From contig MU839143.1 in the NCBI GenBank assembly GCA_030685235.1, positions 186,001 through 250,000 on the forward strand: a stretch of DNA of 64,000 nt. The letters run 5' to 3'. Shown piece by piece: positions 56,155 through 64,000 of this stretch. Within the stretch, counting starts at the first letter, position 1; the number at the start of each line of letters is the position of its first letter. The notes under the pieces are model-generated. The model searched no databases. It had not been told where the DNA came from and saw only the letters and a list, made by a program, of their open reading frames with translations. Position numbers and translations under genes: made by a program. The DNA comes from Copromyces sp. CBS 386.78. Taxonomy: Eukaryota; Ascomycota; Sordariomycetes; Sordariales; Sordariaceae.

Positions 56155-57130
56155 GTATCCTTACTCTTTATTAGTCCCTAACTTATTACTATATTAAAGA
56201 CGGGTCTTAAACAATATTATATAGTATATATAATTACCGATTTGACCTATTATAATTAGCTTTTCTAATAGTAATAATATTGAGGATATGTAATATATAT
56301 AATTTAATAATTCGCTTTCGTTAGGAAGGCTAGTAATAAATAATATTAAATATTTTAGGATAGGCTTATTAATATACGAGTTCTACTGTTAAAGGTATTT
56401 TATTAATTAGTACTAATATTCTTGAAGGTAGTGTTTATTAATATTATTAATACTATTAATAGTATTAATAGTATTAATAGTATTAGCAATATTAGTAGTA
56501 CTAGCGGTACCGAATTAGTTATCGGGCTAATTATTAAATTAATCGCTAATAATATTAATTTAGTATTTAAATTAGATTTAGATAATAGAATTAGAAATTA
56601 CTAATCCTAATATTATTATTATCGGCGGGGATATCTTCAAATTTTCGTCTAAATAAAAAAGGAAGATCGTCCGAATTTAATTAGAAATTCGTAAAATCGT
56701 TAAAGGAAATTCGTTAAATTATTAAAATAAATTTGTAAAATCGTAGGAAGAAGTTTATTAGAAATTGGAAAGAAGGCCTTTTATTCCTAAAGAAATAGGT
56801 TAGTAAAGAAAGGGATAATTAGAAACTAAGAAAGGGAAACTAGAAAAGGGAAACTAGGAAAGGGAAACCAGGAACCAGAAACCAAAAACCAGAAAACCCA
56901 GAAAAGGGAAACCAGAAACCAGAAATTAGAAAAGGTAAACCTAGAAACCATAAAACCCAGAAATTAGAAACCAGAAAACCCAGAAAAGGGAAACTAGAAA
57001 CTAGAAACCAAAAAAGGTAAACCCAGAAACTAGAAAACCTAGAAACTAGAAACCAGAAAACGCAAAAAAGGGAAACCAGAAACTAGAAACCAGAAACTAG
57101 AAACTAGAAACCAAAAACCAAGAAAGGGTA
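56155..57130. repeat. Diverged duplicated block, copy B
   Basis: Partner of copy A. It begins TCCTTACTCTTTATTAGTC at 56,158, contains the TATATAATTTAATAATTCGC segment and an ATTAATAGT microsatellite (about 56,440-56,480), and ends in a purine tract (56,840-57,130) of GAAACCAGAAACTAGAAA-type units. Confidence 0.7.
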
Positions 57131-57384
57131 AAGGGATGGTAAAGGAGGATAATAAAAGGAAAAACGGACGATGAAAAGGACGGAAAACTTTATACCCGAA
57201 CCTTATAAAAGGCAAAACAAACTTAATAAAGTAAATTGGAAAAGTTATAGTGACCGGGTTCTTAATTTACTTAATACTATTATAATATTAATATTAATCC
57301 TTATTACAAATTTCGATAAGGATAATTAAAGCCGTAAAAGGGTAGTACTCTTTAGTAATGAACTGGACTTTACTTCGATAGCCC

Positions 57385-57625
57385 GGTAGCCCAGCGATAA
57401 TTTCGGGAATACTACTATCGTCTAGGATATTAAACGCGACTAGCCCCCAGCGATGATTTCGGGAATATTGCTATCGTTTAGGATATTGAACTAGACTTCA
57501 CCTCAATAGCCCGGTAGCCCGGCGATAATTTCGGGAATACTGGTATCGTCTATTGAATACGACCGGCCGAAGGTAATAATTTCGAGAATACTATTACCAT
57601 TTATTGAATGCGACCGGCTAAAAGA
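57385..57625. repeat. Degenerate tandem repeat with GCGATAATTTCGGGAATACT core
   Basis: Four copies of a unit with GCGATAATTTCGGGAATAC followed by TATCGTCTA and ATTGAA, spaced about 50-80 bp. The flanking CCCGGTAGCCC is also repeated. It is less AT-rich than its surroundings. Confidence 0.75.
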
Positions 57626-57629
57626 GGGT

Positions 57630-59251
57630 AAAAAATTCGGAAAATAGTAATAGGGGTTTAGAATTATAAAATAAATAGAATTTTTAAAATTCCCCGCTAG
57701 AAAGCTAGCGCAACGGCTAGTAAGTGGTTAATACGGTTATAAATAATTAATATATAATAAGTAAATATTTTAGATTAATAGATAAGCGTCAATAGGTTTT
57801 AATAAGGTATAAATAATATAAATTAGTTAAGGGGTAGCTAATATACTAGGTTAATTAGGCTAAACTAGGCTTTGAACTAGAGTTTGGAAATTAAATTCTA
57901 AAATCGAATTTCGATTTCTGAACTTTTTATCGATTTTAATTTAGTCGTTTTCAAAATTTTCCCTACCCTCTACCCTAAATATAATATAATAACTTCAACA
58001 CTATTAAATCAGTTGTAAATCTATTAGTTAAAGATCGGTAAGGATACCCCTATATTTTATTAGGAAGTCTATTAATAATAAATATATTTAATAATAATCG
58101 GTACTAAGCTTTCCTCTAACGAGCTAATTATATACCTCTCTTATTTAATACGTCGCACCATATTCACTCCTTAATACCTACCTTAACGCAATTACAATAT
58201 TAATACTTTATTAATATTACCTTCCTCCCGAAAATTATTAGAGGAATACGAAAACGTTTATAAAGAAAACCTTCGGTATTACGTCCAGTTAAATTAGTAA
58301 GACCCTTAGAAAAAGTAGAAGGCCCTTAGCGGTAAAGTAGCGAAAACGAGAGTACTTACTTCCTAATTCCGATAATTCGACCGTTCTATATACTATTTTA
58401 ATTATTTTCAATTTTATTTATTAATATTATAAGAGCGCGCCGCAATTAAGTAAACGGCGAGATAGTATTGGGAACGAATTAGTTAAATAAGTCTTTTAAA
58501 AAGAATTCCTATTAGGACTTATTTATTAAAACGAATTATATAATAATAATTTCCTACTTTTATAATTCGAAAAACTTCTTAGTTATAACGGTAGGCTAGC
58601 CGCTATAGTTCTATTCGAGGACAATTAGCGCTTTACGTATATAATACTTAAAATCGCTTCCCCCTTCCGTTAAACGCTTCTACTTAAAGGTATTATATTT
58701 AATATAATTATTTATTAGAACCCAAACGGCTAGAGCTTATAATATAAAGCTTTTAAAAATATTAGTTAAGGAAGAAAGTACTTCTTTACAAGGGGTATCC
58801 CTAACCATTTTCTATTTCTTAATAAATAAATTAGGATTATTATCTTTATCGTCCTTATCGTTTTTGCCCTCGTTATTATCGTTATTACTACCCTCCTTAT
58901 TACGTTTGGTAAAATTAATAATAGAATTGGTAAACTAATTAATAATAGTAAATACATTACCCCAAAACTGCTTATATATCTATATTTCTACGAAAGTATA
59001 ATATTTAAATTAATTAAATTCGCAATTTCTTTAAATAATAATTAATATAACCTAATTTCGTTCTTTTATAACCCTATAAATATATATTAACCTTAATTAA
59101 TTTATCCTAAACGTCGTCGTTTAAAATATATTACTACCTACTTACATCGGTTTTATAATTAATCTTAAATTTACTACCTAACTATTTGAAAATATAATAC
59201 TTCTTCTTAAATATATTATAAATCGATTTAACCTATTTAATATTTAATATA
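57630..59251. other. RIP-degraded sequence without a readable relic
   Basis: Very AT-rich. A few fragments such as GAATACGAAAACGTTTATAAAG resemble the start of the 51.3-kb relic loosely, but no motif is clear on either strand. It is probably part of the same transposon relic that continues after 59,691. Confidence 0.4.
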
Positions 59252-59690
59252 GAGCGACTCTACTCGCACGTTGATAAAACTCTATTCGCACGTTGAAGAA
59301 AAGAGTCATTTCAATGTCTTTTTTAGAGTACTAAAGAATTTAATAAGAAGGCAAAAAGTATATGATATTTTTTCTCATTTTTTTCTCTACCTAACACCAC
59401 CCGTTTGAAGAACGTATGTAACCGGTAGGCTAAGGAAACCTTAGAGAAAAAAGCTATTATATATGAATAATTAGGAAAATTAAAAGTCCAAAAAGGCCAA
59501 GAAAGTAGTATTTAGATAACGCTTAAGGCTGTAAGGATGGTATTTACCTCGAAAAATCCGTTAAAAATCGTCGAGTAATTTGGTACTACTTTTACCTTTA
59601 TATACCAAGGTCTGACTAAGTTAGAGTTAGAAAAGCAAAAGTGGATCCACGTGCGAATAGAGTTTTATCAACGTGCGAGTAGAGTCGCTC
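59252..59690. mobile_element. 439-bp TIR element with 8-bp target duplication (copy 2)
   Basis: The ends are perfect 42-bp inverted repeats beginning GAGCGACTCTACTCGCACGT. The first 19 bases are nearly identical to copy 1, and the same doubled CTCTA(C/T)TCG motif is present. Flanking 8-bp direct repeats are TTAATATA at 59,244-59,251 and 59,691-59,698. The interior shares little with copy 1 and has no transposase. The right end also shares AAAAGTGGAT with copy 1, 43-52 bp from the terminus. Confidence 0.88.
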
Positions 59691-60068
59691 TTAATATAAA
59701 TTTGGGGAACTTTTTATTAATTTTATTAGTAGCTTAAATATAAGTAGAGGGTTTAAAAATATTATTATAGCAGAATCCTAAATTATCGGCTTCAATTATT
59801 TCATTAAATACTATCGCCTTAAATTCTTTTAAATAGTTAGCTCTAATACGCCCAATTTCATTATTATTATTATTTAATTTCCGTTTACAAAAACTTTTAA
59901 AATTCTTATTATTACGGGGCTTAATATCGTCCTTACCCTTACCCTTATTAAACTTCCTATTATTAGGTTTATAAATATTATTTTCGTTTTCATTATTGCC
60001 TTTACCCTTATTAAATTTCTTGTTAGAGTCTTTATCCTTATTAGATTTATTTATAAAGTAATCAATAG

Positions 60069-60224
60069 GTTTTTCGATTAGCTTTTCGATAAGCTTTTCA
60101 ACGGGCTTTTCGACGGGCTCTTCAACGGGCTTTTTAACAGACTTTTCAACCGCCTTTTCGACGGACTTTTCAATAGGCTTTTTGATAGGCTTTTTAATAG
60201 GCTCTTCGACCGCTTTTTCGACAA
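60069..60224 (-). repeat. Thirteen 12-bp coding repeats (EKPV-type)
   Basis: On the plus strand the unit is CTTTTCGACGGG with variants. On the minus strand it codes for [20 protein letters not shown] and EKLI tetrapeptides. The repeat keeps the reading frame throughout despite RIP. Confidence 0.8.
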
Positions 60225-60636
60225 GTTTATTGTATTTTCTAGCAATCTAATAATATATAGGATAGGCGGTAAGTTTACGTACGGATTCTCTAACGTCGTT
60301 ACGAACCGCTTTTTTAACCTTTTCTATTACTTTTCTAATTCGAATTCCCTCCTTACCGAGTTTTTTATTATCCTCCTCGTTCGCTACGCCTCCTTACCCG
60401 GTATATTATATTTCCTCTTCCTCTAAATATATTCGGTTAAGGCGATATATAATAATTCGAATATTGCCCAAACTTCCGTTAAATTCGTTTTTATTTCCTT
60501 TATATTTATTATTTAATCCTTTAATTTTATTAAAAGAATAATATATTTTAGTTAGCTCTAATTTATAAACCGAATCTCCTAATAGGCTTCCCGTATATTT
60601 ATTTCTGGATCTATCTCTAAAATTAGAACTGGAATT

Positions 60637-60730
60637 AGGATTAGGATTAGGGCTAGGATTAGGGTTAGAGCTAGGGTTGGGGCCGGGGTTGGGGTTAGGG
60701 TTAGAGTTAGGACCGGGGTTAGGGTTTAAA
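60637..60730. repeat. Degenerate TTAGGG-like hexamer tract
   Basis: About 90 bp of GGATTAGGGCTAGG, GGGTTAGAGCTAGG, GGGGTTGGGGTTAGGG and similar hexamers. The TTAGGG telomere repeat appears in several units. In the minus frame the same bases code for Asn-Pro and Asn-Ser repeats, so it may be a coding repeat instead of a telomere scar. Confidence 0.7.
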
Positions 60731-61439
60731 AGGGAAAAAGAGGAAGAGGATAAATTGGGGTTTAACCCGGAATTTAATAAAGCGGGGTTAATAATAATAT
60801 CTCTATAATAGCTAAGGATAATTTGGGCAAATTAAGAGCGAAACAGTTTAGTAAAGAGGGTATATACTTTAGGTTAAATATTAGGGATAATTTTAACGGT
60901 AGCCTTTCGAGAATTAGCCTTTTAAAATATAGTAGTAGCCTTAGAGCTAACCTTAATTAAAGAGGAAGATAGGGTTCTCTTATTAATTAAATAGGCTATA
61001 ATATTAAAATTATTAGTTAGTATAAATATTAGTACTAAGGTTGGAGGGAGGAAAGGAAAAATAAAGAAGGGGATAATATAAAAGAGAAAAAAAAAAGAAG
61101 GTTAGAAAGTATAATGAAAGTTCGTCTTATATACCTAATAGTTAATATTTAAATTAATAATATAAATTAATTAATAATATAATTAATAATATAATTAATT
61201 CGCATTAATTATCTACGTACTAATATACAATAATATCGATAGATTAGCCGAGGCTATACTAATACGTAGTAAAATTAATAGATTTATTAAAGCTATACTA
61301 ACTCTTAATAAATGTTTTAATATTATACCAAGTATTACGAGTAGCTTATTATACTACCGTACTATTACGTATCGTATTTGCTATAGGGTTAACGTAGTAA
61401 AGTAGTACTATATTACCGTATTATTATCATAGGATTACC

Positions 61440-61600
61440 TATAATGGCATATAGCACTGGGGCACTATATGGTCGAGTCCATTGGCTATTGGCCAATAGG
61501 ACCGCATGTACGCACGTATTAGTGGGCCTTGGTCTGGATCTAGGTACGGCATAGCCTGCCCTATATTTAGACCGCATTCCTCCCTCCTCTCCTTCTTTCT
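61440..61600. promoter_or_regulatory. GC-normal island, possible LTR promoter of the gypsy relic
   Basis: About 160 bp with ordinary CA/TG content in otherwise RIP-mutated DNA, including TTGGCTATTGGCCAATAGG, a CCAAT-like palindrome, and TATATTTA near 61,560, about 340 bp before the gag-like start at 61,899. Position and content fit the promoter part of a 5' LTR, but LTR borders could not be fixed. Confidence 0.4.
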
Positions 61601-61898
61601 TTCTTCGTATAATTATATTTATTTAATTTTAACCCTAACGGTATTACCCCGTGATAGTTAGTTATACTTACTATTATGCTGCGCGCGTATATTTTAATAT
61701 AAATTATTGCCGCCGTCGTGAGTATTTCCGACGAGCTTGCGATTTCGTTATATTGCGATTATACTTCTCTTTTGTTGTATTGCGATTATATTTCTTTTTC
61801 GTCGTATTGCGATTAATTATAAGGTAATTAATAGATTCCGTTTATACTATAAGGTAGTAAGTAAGTATACTATATATTGATTAAATTAATTATTATAA

Positions 61899-63230
61899 AT
61901 GTCGGCCCTTATTATTAACTTCGATGTTGCTATTTCCGTAATTAATGCTATTGTTAGTTTTGAATATAAATAGTTTTTTGAAAATATTACTGAATCCTTT
62001 AATAGCGCCGCTTCTTAGCGTTTAAGTAATTTAGTTGTAGAAGAGATCCTTAATACCGCGTTTGAATTCGCCTAATATATTATTTTCCTTTATATTATTA
62101 TTGTTCTTTTATAATTGATTTACGTAGACTTTATTTAAGTTAATATATTCGTTAGCGCTATTTAAGATTCTTTTAAAGTTGTTTACTAATAGATTGTAGT
62201 TTAAGATAATATTATTATTACTTTTTAGTAAGAGGTTCTCTAGTTGAAGTACGATTTTATTGTTTTTAGTAAGGCTAATATTAAATTTAGGAAGATTGTT
62301 GAAATTTAAATTAGGGCCCTTAAGAAAATTGTTCGCGATAAAGTTACTTTGCCCGCTTCTATTCCCGCCTTTAATTCTAACGATGAAATTATAATTACTT
62401 TAAAGATTTATATTAGTAAAGATCTTACTATTTATATAGGCGAGGATACTTTTACCGTTAAGAGGGCTGAAGTTTTTTAGGATTGGCGCGATAAGATTTA
62501 GTTATATTGGTTCTAAAATGCTTAGTAGTTCGATTAGGATAAACGTTATAAGTTCGTACAAATTTTTTTGTGTTTTGGCGGTAATACTTTTAGGATTTTA
62601 TTATTATATATTATATTTATTATTAAGGAGGAGGATTTAATTAAATGGAAATGAGAGAACGTAGAGGCCTTCTTTATTTATTTTAATATAAAATATAATT
62701 GTATGGACTTTACCTTCGAAGTATATTGCGATTTCGAGTCTTTAAAAATATTTAAAGGTATTAAATAGTTCGATTTCGAAGATAAATTTATTATTATTAT
62801 TAATAAATATAATTTTAATAATACTATAAAGATTTATTATTTGAAGATAAAGGTTACGAATGAGATTTGCGATGTTATTGCTTACTAGTAAAATACTTTA
62901 GTTTATAACGATTTTGATGGCTAGTTCACCCTCTATTGGAAGTTCGCTACTAATTTAGAGGAGTGTAATTAGTGTAATAAAATTAATATTTATTATAAGA
63001 CTGGTATTAGAAGAATTAATAGTAGTACTACCGTTCCCGAATGTATTGTTAGTTAAAGTAATATTGTTATAGATTTCGATGCTATAAAGGCTATTAACGT
63101 TTAATTATTTTATATAATTAATAAAGTAGTTATTAATTATTGTATATAGAATGGTTTTTGTAAGTATTATATTAATTTTGGTTATTACGTTTATAAATAT
63201 TGTAATAGTATTAATATTAGTATTCTTAAA
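61899..63230 (+). pseudogene. RIP-degraded Ty3/gypsy gag with zinc knuckle
   Basis: From ATG 61899 (MSALIINFDVAISVIN) a relic frame continues to about 63,230 with TAG/TAA stops scattered through it. In the same frame, at 63159-63203, stands CKYYINFGYYVYKYC. This aligns to the CCHC knuckle spacing CX2CX4HX4C if positions 4 and 14 were Cys and position 9 His. All three are Tyr here, reachable by G-to-A or C-to-T. Downstream, a run of asparagines precedes the protease. The element is not functional. Confidence 0.65.
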
Positions 63231-63589
63231 GAGTAGAGGGAATGCGATTATTATAATTGTTGTAGTAGAGGCGGTAATAATAATAATAATTGTAGTAGAC
63301 TTAATATAGGCTAGACCGGTTATAGTAATAATAGTAATAATAGTGTTCGCGTTAACGCTATTGCTATTAGTAAGCCTACTACTCCCGCTATACTTCCTAC
63401 TCTAATTCTTGCCTAGCCTACGGAATATAGCGCGGGAAATATACTGCCTTTTTATTAAATTGTTTAGAAAGGTTATTGTTTATAGTGATAATAGAGGAGC
63501 AAGTAAATAATTTAGTAAATTTAAAAGTAATTTAATTTAAGAATTTAAATTTAAATAGCTATAATAATAATTCTATCTTCCTTTTTACT

Positions 63590-64000
63590 TAAATTATCTA
63601 CGGATTGCGTAGTTAATAAAGTAAATATATTGCTCTAGTTAATAGTGGATATTCCGTTCTCGCTTTTATTAATTATAATTTTACTGTTCGCTACGCTATT
63701 TTACTATTAAAGTTCCCTAAGTTAAAGGCTTTATATTTGGTAAATAATATATTTGAGGACTTTATTACTTATTATTATAAGGTTTAATTGTGGATTAGTT
63801 ACTATATAGAAATGATCGCTATGTTAGTTTACGATTTGGTTAACGACTACCCCGTTATTTTAGGTATGCCGTAATTTAAATTTTATAATTTTATAATATT
63901 ATAGCTAAATAGTGCTATTACTTTTATTAATTAATATGTAGACTGTTATTTTCCTATTAACTTTTTACTTTCTTTATAGTATGTGCTTAAGGTTTGGAAG
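63590..64000 (+). pseudogene. RIP-degraded Ty3/gypsy aspartic protease, cut by the window end
   Basis: VNSGYSVLAFINYNFTVRYA at 63,638-63,697 matches the retropepsin active-site region, where DSG is expected; the Asp is Asn (GAT to AAT). Further on, NDYPVILGMP, a stop where Trp is expected, and FKF...NSAITF match the second conserved block of gypsy proteases. The frame differs from the gag frame by minus one, which could be a programmed frameshift or an indel. Reverse transcriptase would lie beyond 64,000. Confidence 0.7.

Larger units (their letters stand above)
59705..61060 (-). pseudogene. RIP-degraded lysine-rich transposon ORF, minus strand
   Basis: A minus frame stays largely open over more than 500 bp: EKVKKAVRNDVRESVRKLTAYPIYY, a [11 protein letters not shown], a run of EKPV-type tetrapeptides, then [17 protein letters not shown] and [13 protein letters not shown]. 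Upstream, about 60,637-60,730, it reads Asn-Pro/Ser repeats. Such basic, repetitive proteins resemble retroelement gag products, but no zinc knuckle or enzyme motif is visible, so the class is unresolved. Element copy 2 may have inserted into its 3' part. Confidence 0.45.
50700..64000. other. RIP-degraded AT-rich heterochromatic block
   Basis: Outside the inserted elements the sequence is dominated by TA, AAT and ATT, while CA and TG dinucleotides are scarce. Relic frames stop mainly at TAG or TAA where CAG, CAA or TGG codons are expected. This is the footprint of repeat-induced point mutation acting on duplicated DNA in Neurospora-like fungi. Such blocks are typical of subtelomeric or centromeric regions; which one this is cannot be seen. 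Confidence 0.9.

Overview
The window looks like a chromosome segment of a filamentous ascomycete of the Sordariales, most likely Neurospora or a close relative. The evidence is the set of fungal housekeeping genes, the short introns with GTAAGT-like donors and CTAAC-like branch sites, and an AT-rich block bearing the C-to-T/G-to-A scars of repeat-induced point mutation (RIP). The species assignment is inferred from these features; no database was searched.

From 1 to about 36 kb the window is euchromatic and well supported. In order it holds: ZPR1 (minus); an Rpr2/Rpp21/SNM1-type RNase P/MRP subunit (minus); a CXXC zinc-binding DUF866 protein (minus); a PPR-like, probably mitochondrial protein (plus); the diphthamide enzyme DPH1 (minus); RPS6 (plus); a giant HECT ubiquitin ligase of the TOM1/HUWE1 class whose seven exons sum to an open frame of 4,080 codons (minus); RPS8 (plus); and a GYP5-like TBC Rab-GAP with a C-terminal coiled coil (minus). 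Translation-related genes dominate (RPS6, RPS8, DPH1 acting on eEF2, ZPR1 binding eEF1A), but they are independent transcription units, not an operon. RPS6 and RPS8 carry coding exons of only 6 to 8 nt.

From 36 to 50 kb the segment is accessory. It contains a 195-bp TA-flanked miniature inverted-repeat element, a decayed or intron-split unknown gene, a short ECM29-like fragment whose ends look circularly permuted, and a pair of very large low-complexity reading frames (891 + 584 codons) in the same frame split by one amber codon. It also holds a broken locus ending in an Ulp1/C48-like protease domain, a large fold-back repeat whose arms differ by RIP-type changes, and a 193-bp solo-LTR-like insertion in one arm.

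From about 50.7 kb to the end the DNA is AT-rich, RIP-degraded heterochromatin. A PIF/Harbinger (DDE_4) transposase relic, diverged duplicated blocks, several tandem arrays, a minus-strand lysine-rich relic and a Ty3/gypsy gag-protease relic can still be read in it. Two elements inserted into it (52,852-53,576 and 59,252-59,690) share terminal inverted repeats and each has a perfect 8-bp target duplication. They appear to be one non-autonomous transposon family that jumped into this DNA late, and they are the best candidate here for something undescribed.
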